This document shows, piece by piece, positions 9,294-18,462 of a DNA stretch of 60,457 nucleotides. The notes beneath the pieces were generated by a model. It ran no database searches. It was given only the letters and a program-made list of their open reading frames with translations, and had not been told where the DNA came from. Source of the stretch: Caldilineaceae bacterium SB0664_bin_27 (GTDB lineage: Bacteria; Chloroflexota; Anaerolineae; Caldilineales; Caldilineaceae). The stretch spans positions 1-60,457 of the forward strand of contig VXRG01000121.1 of NCBI GenBank assembly GCA_009838625.1, in the 5' to 3' direction. The position numbers and the translations under genes are program-made. Numbering within the stretch: the first letter of the stretch is position 1; each line of letters starts with the position of its first letter.

Positions 9294-10319
9294 TCAATTT
9301 TGGTAAGCGTCAATCCCTTCATGCAGGAAACAGGCTACAAAGTGATTGGGCTCGACTTCACGGAGTCGCGGCGTCGTCAATTCACACCGGCCAGCCATGA
9401 AGGAAGCGCAACGGGGGTGAAAGGCACATCCGCCAGGCGCATTGGCGGGGCTGGGCGGTTCGCCCGGGAGGCTGGGCCGCTGGCGCAGCCGGTTGGCCGG
9501 GTCCGGCTCCGGCACCGCTGCGATGAGCGCCTGGGTATATGGGTGCATCGGATTGCGCACCACATCTGCCGCCTCTCCCATCTCGACGACGCAGCCCAAA
9601 TACATGACGACGATCCGTTGAGCAAAATGGCGAGCGGTGGCGATATCGTGGGTGATGTAGAGAAAGGCGATGTTGAACCGCTCCTGCAGCTCACGCAGCA
9701 GTGCCAGTAATTCTGCCCGGCTGGACGCGTCAACCATAGAGACCGGTTCGTCGGCCACGATGAATTGCGGTTGCAATACCAGGGCACGTGCAATGCTCAG
9801 CCGCTGTCGTTGGCCACCGGACAACAGGTCCGGGTATTTGCCGGCGATTTCCTGCGCAGGGCGCAGACGCACATCGTGCAGCGCCTGAAAGACTCGTTCT
9901 CGCCGTTCACCGTCGTTGCCAATGCCGTGGATCACCAGAGGCTCGGCCACGCTCTCGTAAGCCGTCATAAAGGGATCGATGCTTGCGAACGGATCCTGAA
10001 AGATGGCGGCAGCTTTACGGCGAAAGGCTTTTTGTTCCTTCTGTGATAATGAGGTTATTGCCGTACTGTCAAAGTGGACATGGCCTTCCGTTACTCTGAT
10101 CAGGCCCAACGCTGCCCGTCCCAGCGTGGTCTTGCCACTGCCGGACTCACCCACGACAGCGACGACCTCGCCTGCCCCGATGTCCAGTGTCACGCCGTCT
10201 ACAGCATGAATCGACTCACTGCCAAAGAGACCTTTGCGAACGCTGAAATGAACTTTGACATCATGGAGTTGAACCAGCGGCCTGGACGAACGCTTTTGTG
10301 GACTGGTTTCCATTGCCAT
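9294..10319 (-). CDS. Oligopeptide ABC transporter ATP-binding protein (OppF/DppF-like)
   Basis: Cytoplasmic ATPase of 341 residues. Walker A is GESGSGKTT, the signature is LSGGQRQRLSIARAL, Walker B ends in VADEPVSMVDAS, and the C-terminal region carries the oligopeptide-type GGCAFHPRC motif. It is the first gene of the operon. Three starts lie close together: GTG 10328, ATG 10319 and ATG 10313. None has a clear Shine-Dalgarno sequence, so 10319 is a compromise. A 12-bp palindrome (TGAGTATACTCA, 10356-10367) lies just upstream between this gene and the divergent TPR lipoprotein. Confidence 0.9.
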   Translation of the reverse strand: MAMETSPQKRSSRPLVQLHDVKVHFSVRKGLFGSESIHAVDGVTLDIGAGEVVAVVGESGSGKTTLGRAALGLIRVTEGHVHFDSTAITSLSQKEQKAFRRKAAAIFQDPFASIDPFMTAYESVAEPLVIHGIGNDGERRERVFQALHDVRLRPAQEIAGKYPDLLSGGQRQRLSIARALVLQPQFIVADEPVSMVDASSRAELLALLRELQERFNIAFLYITHDIATARHFAQRIVVMYLGCVVEMGEAADVVRNPMHPYTQALIAAVPEPDPANRLRQRPSLPGEPPSPANAPGGCAFHPRCASFMAGRCELTTPRLREVEPNHFVACFLHEGIDAYQN

Positions 10320-10355
10320 ATTCAACACAAAATTTCGCCAAAGTGCGACATATCC

Positions 10356-10367
10356 TGAGTATACTCA
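10356..10367. promoter_or_regulatory. 12-bp palindrome in divergent intergenic region
   Basis: TGAGTATACTCA is a perfect palindrome between the start of the peptide transporter operon (minus) and the TPR lipoprotein gene (plus). It could be an operator for either side. No regulator is encoded next to it. Confidence 0.3.
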
Positions 10368-10522
10368 TCCGCTGTCAAGTGCGCAAAGATACGGTCGGCA
10401 ACCGGCTCTCGAAATACCTTGCCCTGCCGAAGGTTGATGAGTGAGTGAAGTGGAGTAAGGAGCGAAAACAGGATCCCTATGGGTACGCTTTTGTACGCGC
10501 TCCACAGATTGGAGGAGCCCCG

Positions 10523-12763
10523 ATGAAAGACCACGATCGATTGCCGCAATCCGCTGCCGTTGCTCTGCTATTGGCTGCGCTGGTCCTCATGCTGACAGCG
10601 TGCCAACAGCCGTCAAGTCGCCCCATGTCGGAGGCGCGAACGGCTTCTGCGGCATCGACGGCTACACATACACCAACGCCTATCGTCATCCCAACGCGGT
10701 CGCCGGGGCCGACGCCAACGGCCACGCCGGAGCCACTGGCCCAGCCTGATCGAAACCAGGCAGAGTCACTGAGCGCCAGGGGGAAGTCGCTGTTTGGGAC
10801 CAGCGATCTGACCGGCGCTGAAGCAGCCTATATCGATGCGATAGCCGCCGACCCCAGTTATCTGCCCGCCCATCTGGGACTGACCGACGTCTACCTCTAC
10901 CAGTCACAGTACTGGCAGCAGGCGCTGCAATCGGCCCAGAACGCGACGGCGCTGGCGCCGGAGGACAGCACCGCCCTCGCGTACCTGGCGTGGGCAAAGC
11001 AGGGGGCCCACCATTTTGACGAGGCGAAGGAGCTGGGACTGCGAGCAGTCGAGTTGGATGACGAGAACCCGACCGCACACACGGCTCTGGCCGACATTCT
11101 TGTCAGCATGTATGAGGTCGACAGGGCCTATGACCATGCCCAGACCGCGGTGCGCCTGGATCCGGAATCGGCGGCGGGATGGGCGACGCTGGGGGCGATC
11201 GCGTACCAGATGCACGATTGGGACAAGGCGGGAGAGGCGTACGAGCGGGCACTGGACTTGGAGCCGGAGTTCTTCGCGTGGCATATCATCAACGCCCGCC
11301 ATGAATTCAATGTATTTGGTGATATCTATGCGGCGCGCTCGATTGCGAAGCGCGCGATTGAGCTTGTGGCGGACCATGCATCGACTCTGTTCTTTGAGGC
11401 CGACATGGCGGCGGAAGAAGGTGACTGGGAGACGAGTGAAGCGAAGTGCATGCAGACGATCGCGCTGGACCAGCCGCATACGCCGTTCCCGGATGCATAC
11501 AGTTGCATGGCGCTGATGTTGCTGCAGCAGGAACGGAATGCCGAGACGGCAGCCTACCAGGCGCTGGCGGAGGAGCGGGCAACGGTTCACCGGCGGGACG
11601 TGACTCTGATCCGGATGCGGCTGCTGAATGATCAGGATCTGTGCACCGAGTCGCGGGCGCTGGCGGAGGACTGGCTGGAGGCGCGGCCCTACAGCATTTC
11701 GGCGATGCGGATGGTGGGCGTGAGCTATCTTTGCGAGAGAGATTTCACAACGGCGGCCACCTATTTCCGAAAGACGCTGGACGCGCTGCCGCAATCGGTG
11801 AGCGATGCGCGGCTGCTGGCAGTTGCTTATGCCCGTGATGGAAAGGCACTGGAGGCGCGAAGCGCGTTAAACGAGGTCCGAGCCTTTTCGATCGACGACC
11901 CAATCTATTACCAGGCCTTGTATGAGACACATCTGATTCTGGGCGAGCTGGAAGAGGCGGTGCTCGCGGCCCAGCGGTGGGACGTTCTGCGGCCGGAGAG
12001 CCTGGATGCACGCGAGAGCCTGGCCTTTGTGCAGCTATTCGAGGGCAATATAGAAGCGGCACAGAGTATTGCCCTGGACGCGCTGGAACGGGGTGCACGC
12101 ACCTCCACGGTGCTGGCAGTGCTGGGTGAGACCTACACGCGCATGGGTGAATTCGATAAAGCGCAGCCGCTGTTGGAAGAGGCGATTGAACTGAACAGCG
12201 ACCACTTCGTGGCGCGTCAGTCGCTGGCGCTGCTTTTCCTTGCGCAGGTGCGATGCCAGGAGGCGGAACCACACCTGAACTGGTTGATGGATGAGTCCGA
12301 GGATGAAGAAGATAAGGAAGATCTGGCGGGCGTGTTGGAGCGCTGCGAGGAGAGAGCGGCGCGGCCTACGCCGGACCCATCGTTGCAGCTTGAAAATGAT
12401 GAGGCCATCTCAACTGCGGTGACGATACTGCAGGAGGCGGACGTAGAGATCCGCTACCTGGACGTTGAGGAGAATGAGGAGGGCGGGCGGACGCTGGTCG
12501 TAGCCTATGCCGTCGATCTAGCGGTTGACAGCGAGGCGTACTCCGAACTGGAACGTCAACTGATCCTTGAACTGTCCCGCATCCTGCCCCGGATGACTTC
12601 CGAACCGGACGGCCTTGTGGTCGTCGCGGGCACATTCAACAGGACAACTTCCGCGACCCTGGTGGCAACGAGAGCGGCGGAGGTATGGCTCCAGGGACAG
12701 CTGACCGAAGAGGAGTTCGAGAACACCTGGCGACGCCAGGAGGTAGAGCCCTCTGACGAGTAG
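10523..12763 (+). CDS. TPR-repeat lipoprotein
   Basis: Protein of 746 residues. A signal peptide ends in the lipobox LTAC, giving a lipid-anchored protein on the outer face of the membrane. A Thr/Pro linker (about residues 30-70) leads to roughly fifteen helical TPR-like units (for example AHLGLTDVYLYQSQYWQQAL and AGWATLGAIAYQMHDWDKAG). A shorter C-terminal domain from about residue 620 follows. The ATG at 10523 was chosen because GGAGG lies 7 bases upstream and the signal follows; an in-frame ATG at 10445 lacks both. It is probably a scaffold protein; no partner is indicated. Confidence 0.82.
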   Translation: MKDHDRLPQSAAVALLLAALVLMLTACQQPSSRPMSEARTASAASTATHTPTPIVIPTRSPGPTPTATPEPLAQPDRNQAESLSARGKSLFGTSDLTGAEAAYIDAIAADPSYLPAHLGLTDVYLYQSQYWQQALQSAQNATALAPEDSTALAYLAWAKQGAHHFDEAKELGLRAVELDDENPTAHTALADILVSMYEVDRAYDHAQTAVRLDPESAAGWATLGAIAYQMHDWDKAGEAYERALDLEPEFFAWHIINARHEFNVFGDIYAARSIAKRAIELVADHASTLFFEADMAAEEGDWETSEAKCMQTIALDQPHTPFPDAYSCMALMLLQQERNAETAAYQALAEERATVHRRDVTLIRMRLLNDQDLCTESRALAEDWLEARPYSISAMRMVGVSYLCERDFTTAATYFRKTLDALPQSVSDARLLAVAYARDGKALEARSALNEVRAFSIDDPIYYQALYETHLILGELEEAVLAAQRWDVLRPESLDARESLAFVQLFEGNIEAAQSIALDALERGARTSTVLAVLGETYTRMGEFDKAQPLLEEAIELNSDHFVARQSLALLFLAQVRCQEAEPHLNWLMDESEDEEDKEDLAGVLERCEERAARPTPDPSLQLENDEAISTAVTILQEADVEIRYLDVEENEEGGRTLVVAYAVDLAVDSEAYSELERQLILELSRILPRMTSEPDGLVVVAGTFNRTTSATLVATRAAEVWLQGQLTEEEFENTWRRQEVEPSDE

Positions 12764-12770
12764 CTTCAAC

Positions 12771-12802
12771 GGCTAGTTGCCCGCGGCCGCGGGCAACTAG
12801 CC
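12771..12802. repeat. Perfect 32-bp palindrome between convergent genes
   Basis: The arm GGCTAGTTGCCCGCGG is followed directly by its exact complement, with no spacer. It lies 8 bases after the TPR lipoprotein stop and before the convergent DapA-family gene. It could serve as a hairpin terminator for both directions, though there is no T-run, or it could be a binding site. Confidence 0.75.
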
Positions 12803-12860
12803 AAGGGTCACTCCCCACAGCGGCACTCCCCACAGCAGTTACTGCCTACCCCGATTTTTG

Positions 12861-12902
12861 ACCACTGCAGCTATTCACCACTGCAGCTATTGACCACTGC
12901 AG
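12861..12902. repeat. Three tandem 16-bp repeats at a gene end
   Basis: The unit ACCACTGCAGCTATT plus one variable base occurs at 12861 and 12877, with a truncated copy at 12893. The third copy encodes the last codons of the DapA-family gene, so the repeat may have grown from the gene end. Confidence 0.7.
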
Positions 12903-13780
12903 TCCAGGCCGAGAGCAACGACTTTGTCGGCCAGTTGGGCGCGCTCTGCGGCGGTAAGGGGCTCGCCGGGCGGACGCGGGTCGCCGCAGTCGATGCCGAG
13001 ACGCTGGCTGAGAACGGCCTTGATGGCACCGTGGAATTTGGAGGCAACGATCAGCGCTTCGGCGGCGGTGGAAGCCTTCTCCTGGGCTTTGGCGGCTGCC
13101 GGGATGTCGCCGGCCTGGTAGGCGCGCCAGATGGCGACCCAGAGTTCGGGGGCCATATTGGGCGGGCCGTCGACGCAGCCGGTGGCGCCAATCAGAAGTG
13201 CAGGCAGGAAGAGGCGAGAGTTCCCGATCAGGCAAGAGAGCCCCATTTCGGCAAAGTTCTTTACGTAGGGGACGTAGGGCGCGGAGTGTTTGAGCCCGGC
13301 CAGCTGGGGTACACGCTCCTGGATCCTGGCCATGAGATCCGGCGTAATTTCGACACCGGTGGCGCTGGGGAGATTATAGACGAAGAATGGAAGATCGGCG
13401 GCGGCGGCGACAACGCGATAGTGTTCGACGATGCCCCTGTCGCTCTGGCCATAGAAGAAGGGAGGGACGCAGCAAATGGCTTCGACGCCGGCCCTGGCCG
13501 CGTGTTCGGCGAGGCGGGCGGAGCGGGCGGTGGTGGGGGCACCGACGTGCATGATGTTGTCAATGCGCCCCTGATTCTGGTCGGCGGCGATCTCGGCGAT
13601 GCGGCAGTTTTCGGCGTCGTCCAGGAGGACGCTTTCCCCTGTGCCGCCGGCCACCCAGAATCCTTGTACGCCGGCCTGGATGTTGAACTCCATTACCTGG
13701 CGAAAGGCGTCCTCGTTGAGGCGGTCATCAGCGGTCATCGGCGTGATGATGGCCGGGAAAATCCCATTGAAGCTTTTCAT
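12887..13780 (-). CDS. DapA/NanA-superfamily aldolase or lyase
   Basis: Protein of 297 residues in the dihydrodipicolinate synthase / N-acetylneuraminate lyase family, a TIM barrel that forms a Schiff base with 2-keto acids. Key positions are present: GGTGE (45-49), Tyr135 in FVYNLPS and the Schiff-base Lys164 in GLKHS. The motif alone does not separate synthase from sugar-acid lyase. Sialidase-like genes elsewhere in the window make a sugar-acid substrate possible, but the enolase-family gene next door points to another acid-sugar or amino-acid route. It lies 191 bases downstream of that gene, on the same strand. Upstream there is only a weak GAGAG box. Confidence 0.85.
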   Translation of the reverse strand: MKSFNGIFPAIITPMTADDRLNEDAFRQVMEFNIQAGVQGFWVAGGTGESVLLDDAENCRIAEIAADQNQGRIDNIMHVGAPTTARSARLAEHAARAGVEAICCVPPFFYGQSDRGIVEHYRVVAAAADLPFFVYNLPSATGVEITPDLMARIQERVPQLAGLKHSAPYVPYVKNFAEMGLSCLIGNSRLFLPALLIGATGCVDGPPNMAPELWVAIWRAYQAGDIPAAAKAQEKASTAAEALIVASKFHGAIKAVLSQRLGIDCGDPRPPGEPLTAAERAQLADKVVALGLDCSGQ

Positions 13781-13971
13781 GTAGCACTCTCTTGTGGCTG
13801 TGACGAAGTCTTGGAGCCGTCATTATCGCACGGATGGGCGCGGGTGTCGATAACGGTGTGACGAGCCGGGCCTGATTGGCGACCGAAGGTTGATCGGGGA
13901 TTTCAGGTCTGAACCCACTTGAGGAGGATGGCGGCGGAGCGAGGGGAGGGTTTACCTGGCGGCGCTGATGA

Positions 13972-15093
13972 CTACTCCTTCAGCCGAGCTGCCCGCAGCC
14001 GGTCGGCGTCAATCTCGGCCTGGGCCAATCCACTCATATCGAGGTAGCCGTCGCGAAGTGTGAGCGGCCGCGTCAGCAGATCTTCCTGCAGCTTGAGGAA
14101 GAAGCTCAACTCGCAGGGCAGGTCGATACCGGGCCTGGCGGCAAAGAGCGCAGCCAGTACCGTTCCCCAACCGGTGCTGGCCTGGGAACCGACCATCACC
14201 GCCTTGCCGGCGACCAGGGCCTGGTTCAGCATCTGCGCCGATTCGGTGAAGCCCGTACGGGCGGTCTTTAGGTTGAGAATGTGGAAGGTGTCCATGCTCA
14301 GCTCCCGGCGCAGGTCGCGGGCGCTGAACACGCTGTCGTCGGCGATGAGCTGGGGGAGGGCAGAGTCGCGGGCGCGGTCACAGGCTTTGCGCACTGCGGC
14401 ACGGGCCAGTATCAACTCCACCGGAAGCGGCTCCTCGCAGTAGAGCACATTCAGTTCGGCCATCTTTTCCAGGCGCTGACGCACGTTCTGCGGCTGGAAA
14501 CATTCATTGGCGTCTACGTACAGATCGACCTGCTCGCCGAACTGCTCCCGCAGGAGACGCAGGCGTTGCAGGTCTGCGCTCCAGTCCTGTCCGACCTTCA
14601 CCTTCAACACGCGCACGCCCTGCGCCACAGTCCGCTCGGCCTCGGCCAGGCTGTCATCGATCTCGCCCAGGCCCAAAATGTAGCTGACCCGCACCTGGGA
14701 GCTGCCGGCGCCCAGATGCTCGTAGAGGGTACGGTTGCGGCTTTTGGCGAGGGCATGGTGGAGGGCCATGTCGAGAGCGCCGCGGGCGGTCTGATTGTTC
14801 TTGACCGTCTGCAGGCGAGCGTAGAGCTTCGACAGTGTGGAGTCGTCGAGCATCTCGCCCTCGAGCCGGGGCGCCAGCTCCTGGCGGACGACGTTGCAGA
14901 TGCTGGATACGGTTTCCCCGTAGATTGTGGGCCGGGGGGGCGCTTCACCCCAGCCGACAGCGCCGTCGTTCAGCCGCACCCGGACAAGGACGTGACGGGC
15001 CTCCTGCATGACGCTGGCCGCGCCCCAGCGCAGCGGTTCCCGCAGGGGAAGGCGGAAAGGTATGGGTTCGATGGCTTCGATGGTGGTAGGCAT
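13972..15093 (-). CDS. Enolase-superfamily enzyme (dipeptide epimerase / muconate cycloisomerase type)
   Basis: Protein of 373 residues, full length for the mandelate racemase / muconate lactonizing enzyme subgroup. The active-site set is complete: K164-x-K166 (VLKVKVG), metal ligands D194 (DAN), E220/E221 (CEEP) and D252/D253 (IADDS), and K276 (NLKTARTG). The MLE-subgroup KxK with a distant Lys fits L-Ala-D/L-Glu-type dipeptide epimerases or cycloisomerases, and the exact substrate cannot be read from motifs. It starts 14 bases after the P-loop gene at 15108-15917, so the two are probably co-transcribed. Confidence 0.85.
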   Translation of the reverse strand: MPTTIEAIEPIPFRLPLREPLRWGAASVMQEARHVLVRVRLNDGAVGWGEAPPRPTIYGETVSSICNVVRQELAPRLEGEMLDDSTLSKLYARLQTVKNNQTARGALDMALHHALAKSRNRTLYEHLGAGSSQVRVSYILGLGEIDDSLAEAERTVAQGVRVLKVKVGQDWSADLQRLRLLREQFGEQVDLYVDANECFQPQNVRQRLEKMAELNVLYCEEPLPVELILARAAVRKACDRARDSALPQLIADDSVFSARDLRRELSMDTFHILNLKTARTGFTESAQMLNQALVAGKAVMVGSQASTGWGTVLAALFAARPGIDLPCELSFFLKLQEDLLTRPLTLRDGYLDMSGLAQAEIDADRLRAARLKE

Positions 15094-15107
15094 GGAAAGT
15101 CCGGCGG

Positions 15108-15917
15108 TCAGCCGGCCGCGAGCCGCTCCAGTTTGGCGGCCACCTCGGCGGGGGCGTGGGTGGTCGTATCGACGACGACGGTGCGGTCGGGGGCGGCGGC
15201 GCGCAGGATCTCGACGGCGGCGTGCGAATCGTAGTTACGGCGCTCGGCGGCGACGATGGCGACCTTGGCCGCGAGTTCGGCGCCGTCCACTTCGCCCCGG
15301 TTTACCAGCGCAGACAGATGGTCCTGCTCCGCGTGTGTAAAGATGTCGCGCCCCTCCGCCATCTCCTCCCAGCAGAATCGGCCGCCGGTGTTTTCACCGA
15401 CCTGGTCGAAGGCATCCTGGCGCTGCACCAGCCTCTCCACGCGCACACCATCGGGCGCGTTGAGGACGGCGAAGCGGGCCAGCGGGAGGCTCTGCGCGGC
15501 AAAGGTGACTTCGTCCGCGCCCCGCAGTCCGTCGAAAACGTTCAATGCGCCGCTGCCGGATGCTGCCGCCTGCTTCTGCAATACCAGCCGGCTGAACGCG
15601 TGCGCAAGACCACCGGGATACCGCTGCCGGTAACGCCCCGTGTAGTCGAAGCGCCGCCGCCGGTCCGTAACCACAGCGGGCGGGTCCCCGTCCCAACCCT
15701 GAACCGCAGGGATGACCAGCAGATCGGCCAGCTTGCGCCTGTTGGGGAGGAGCGAGATCCCGCCCATGCGGGCGCGCAGGGCAGCGACGGTTGTGCTTTT
15801 GCCCACACCTGTTAGACCGACGAGGACCAGAACCGGCATATCGACGATGGTGACCCAGCCGGAAGGCGGGCGGCCAACGCCCAGACCCTCTGCCAGCAGT
15901 TCAAATTTCGCGCTCAT
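15108..15917 (-). CDS. P-loop ATP/GTP-binding protein of unknown role
   Basis: Protein of 269 residues with a Walker A GLTGVGKST at about 34-42 in a kinase- or ATPase-like context. No clear Walker B can be assigned by eye; VFDGLRGADEV (about 128-138) is a candidate. The rest is Ala/Arg rich and soluble. An internal Met at residue 27 directly before the beta-strand and P-loop could be the true start, since no strong ribosome site precedes 15917. It lies 14 bases upstream of the enolase-family gene, which suggests a shared transcript. The function is not recognised. Confidence 0.6.
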   Translation of the reverse strand: MSAKFELLAEGLGVGRPPSGWVTIVDMPVLVLVGLTGVGKSTTVAALRARMGGISLLPNRRKLADLLVIPAVQGWDGDPPAVVTDRRRRFDYTGRYRQRYPGGLAHAFSRLVLQKQAAASGSGALNVFDGLRGADEVTFAAQSLPLARFAVLNAPDGVRVERLVQRQDAFDQVGENTGGRFCWEEMAEGRDIFTHAEQDHLSALVNRGEVDGAELAAKVAIVAAERRNYDSHAAVEILRAAAPDRTVVVDTTTHAPAEVAAKLERLAAG

Positions 15918-16091
15918 CCGGATCTCGCGTTCTGGAAGTACCTGTGGTCAGCCATCGCGATTCGTTCAGCGGTGGCACATGAAGCAACATTATAATCCGC
16001 CTGTGAAGCCACTGGCAACTGATAGCCACATTGGACGGTGGCGAATGGCCTTCACAAAATATCCACACCGACGCCCGGAATCCCGGCTGTG

Positions 16092-16100
16092 TGCTATAAT
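16092..16100 (+). promoter_or_regulatory. Extended -10 promoter before the ExeM-like nuclease gene
   Basis: TGCTATAAT is an extended -10 (TGnTATAAT) 65 bases before the chosen ATG at 16165. No good -35 is present, as is common for extended -10 promoters. Confidence 0.5.
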
Positions 16101-16164
16101 ATATGTTCAATATTCAGTGAAGGGTTCCTCCGGCGATTCGTCCTGCCTCCACACAGGAAATGGT

Positions 16165-18345
16165 ATGATTTCTCGATTTTCTCCGCGGTGGCCGCTGATC
16201 ATCCGAATAGTACTGTTGAGCGCGCTGTGTCTGACTGCCCGCCCGGCGACGGCGGCGCCCGCGCACTCTGAATTGCCGGATGATTTGACACCGATCTACA
16301 TCATTCAGGGCGACGGGCAGAGTACGCCCTTGATGCGGAAACGCGTCTCGACGTTCGGCCTGGTGATCGGCGTACAGTCGAACGGATTTTATCTGCAGGA
16401 TCCGACCGGCGACGACGATCCAGCGACCAGCGACGGCATATTCGTCTATACCTCCTCCGCGCCCAGGGTGAAAGCGTGGGAATGCGTCCTCGTGCGCGGC
16501 GCTGAGGCGACCGAATACTACGAAAAGACTGAGCTGACCACGCCGCGTTCGATTGAGACGCTCCCCGGCGAGCTTTGCGGGAGCGGCTTGTCAGTTCCGC
16601 TGGCGCCCCTGCCGACACCGAACGTCGACCCGGAGTCATTGCTGGAGCCGTTCGAAGGCATGCTCGTCGCACTCGAAGGACTGCAGGGCGTGGTCCAGGG
16701 GCCGACCAAGCGGTTCAGGAACGGCAACGTTGAGATCGCGCTCATCGCCGAACAGGCCCTGCCATTCGTGCAAGGCGGGCGGGTCTTCCAATCCAACCCC
16801 GCCGATGCCGCCGGGCTGATTTTCCTGGGCAACGGGCTGGGCGCGGAGCTGCCGCCGGCAGCATGGGGGGACCGCGTGGAGGTACGCGCGGCGGAGCCGG
16901 GCGTGGCGGCGCTGGCGGTTATCGACTACAGTTTCGGCAAATATCTGCTGCTACCGCTGCCGGGAGAGAAGATCCAGGTTGTCTCCCGGCACGAATCGAA
17001 CGAGCAGGCGGCCCAGCCGGACGCGGGCACCTTCCGGGTCTGCTCTTTCAACGTGTTAGGGCTGGGTCGGGGACTGGACCAGTTAGGCGACGCGGCTGAT
17101 TACGAGGCTGCGCTGCAGCAGCGAGCGGCGGCCATCGCCGGCGGTCTGCAGAACTGTGAAATCGTGGGTTTGCAGGAGACCGGCAAGCCAGAGGACGCGG
17201 AAAACCTGGCGCGAGTTCTGACTGAGGTAAGCGGGCTGGACTACAGCGCAGTCGCTTTTGCCGGCCCCGGAACCGCCAGCCCCGATTTCCCGCTGACGAA
17301 CAGCCTGCTTGTACGCGACGACCGGGTGACGGTTCTCAACGCCCAGAACGAGCAGGCATGCACCCGCTTCAGTTTCAGTGTGCGACTGGTCCCCGGGCAG
17401 TGCCCGGCGAGGCTGCTGCCGCTCTTCAGCCGGCCGCCGCTGGTCGCGGACCTGGTTGTACGCGGCCCGTGGGGAGAGGACTACCGGCTGACGGTGGTGG
17501 TCAATCATTGGCGCAGCAAGCGCGGCGATGAGACGGTGAACGTGGTGCACCGGACGTTGCAGGCGGAGCACGTGGCCTCGATTGTGCAGGCCCGTCTGGA
17601 TACGGACCCCGATGCGCGTGTAATCGTGCTGGGCGACCTGAATGATTTCGAGGCGAGCAAACCGGTGGAGACCCTGCGACATGGTCCGCAACCCACTGAC
17701 GGCCCGGCTGGCGAGCCGGAGCGCGTTCTCCTATGGCACGCCTTTGACTCCCTGCCGCTCCTGGAGCGTTACACTTACATCTTCAATGGGGGGAGCCAGT
17801 CACTGGATCATCTGCTGCTGACCCCGGGCACAGTTCCCGATTTCGGCGGGATGGATATCGCGCATATCAACGCCGATTTCCCGATTGCGCAGCCAGGCGG
17901 GACAGAGGGCGCTCCAGGGGACCCGGCTGTATATGGCTCCAGCGACCACGACCCCCTGGTGTTGACGTTGCGGCCCGGGGGCGGCGCCTGGATTGCCGGC
18001 AGCGCGCAGGTTCCCAACACGCCGGTTGAACTGGTCGACAGCGCCGGCACAGTGGTCGCCCGGACGGAGAGCGATGCAGCCGGCGAGTTCCGCTTTTTCG
18101 ATCTGCGCCCCGGTGCGTACAGTCTGCATTTTGCGCTGCCAGAGCAGGTCACGCTGCTGACGCTGGCGGGGGAATCCGATGGATCTTTGGCGGGGGTTTT
18201 CCCGGTAGAGGTCGAGAAGGGCCTAGCGACGGTCGTAGAACTTTCCGCACGCGACCGACGCGCCGATGCCGGCGCGGCCAGCGCGTTATTCAGCATATTC
18301 TATGGATCCGAATCCGCAGAGCAGGCGGGCAGTTCGGACCGCTGA
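16165..18345 (+). CDS. Secreted ExeM-like extracellular nuclease with C-terminal Ig-like domain
   Basis: Exported protein of 726 residues. The signal peptide (IIRIVLLSALCLTARPATA) is followed by an OB-fold/YhcR-like region (VIGVQSNGFYLQDP) and, from about residue 290, an endonuclease/exonuclease/phosphatase domain. Catalytic blocks include FRVCSFNVLGLG, VGLQETG, VVVNHWRSKRGD, VLGDLNDFE and GSSDHDPLVL. The last about 90 residues form a carboxypeptidase-regulatory/Cna-B-like domain. It probably degrades extracellular DNA for phosphate or nutrients. The ATG at 16165 has AGGAAA upstream and leads straight into the signal. Upstream in-frame ATGs from 15712 overlap the divergent gene and were rejected. 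Confidence 0.85.
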   Translation: MISRFSPRWPLIIRIVLLSALCLTARPATAAPAHSELPDDLTPIYIIQGDGQSTPLMRKRVSTFGLVIGVQSNGFYLQDPTGDDDPATSDGIFVYTSSAPRVKAWECVLVRGAEATEYYEKTELTTPRSIETLPGELCGSGLSVPLAPLPTPNVDPESLLEPFEGMLVALEGLQGVVQGPTKRFRNGNVEIALIAEQALPFVQGGRVFQSNPADAAGLIFLGNGLGAELPPAAWGDRVEVRAAEPGVAALAVIDYSFGKYLLLPLPGEKIQVVSRHESNEQAAQPDAGTFRVCSFNVLGLGRGLDQLGDAADYEAALQQRAAAIAGGLQNCEIVGLQETGKPEDAENLARVLTEVSGLDYSAVAFAGPGTASPDFPLTNSLLVRDDRVTVLNAQNEQACTRFSFSVRLVPGQCPARLLPLFSRPPLVADLVVRGPWGEDYRLTVVVNHWRSKRGDETVNVVHRTLQAEHVASIVQARLDTDPDARVIVLGDLNDFEASKPVETLRHGPQPTDGPAGEPERVLLWHAFDSLPLLERYTYIFNGGSQSLDHLLLTPGTVPDFGGMDIAHINADFPIAQPGGTEGAPGDPAVYGSSDHDPLVLTLRPGGGAWIAGSAQVPNTPVELVDSAGTVVARTESDAAGEFRFFDLRPGAYSLHFALPEQVTLLTLAGESDGSLAGVFPVEVEKGLATVVELSARDRRADAGAASALFSIFYGSESAEQAGSSDR

Positions 18346-18462
18346 CGGAAACCTGTTGCGGGCACACCTGCCTGCAAACAGAGCGGAGGCGGCCGCCGCC
18401 AGCAGTTTGGACACTTGACGGCAACTTGATCACCTGGCAATGGGGGAACGGTGGAGGCACAG

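Noticed and set aside
12890..13861. A 323-codon Gly-rich plus-strand frame
   Set aside because: Antisense to the DapA-family gene, whose active-site residues are all present. Gly/Asp richness comes from the complement of Ala/Val codons.
15712..16164. N-terminal extension of the ExeM-like protein
   Set aside because: It overlaps the divergent P-loop gene, and the signal peptide begins at 16165 after AGGAAA.
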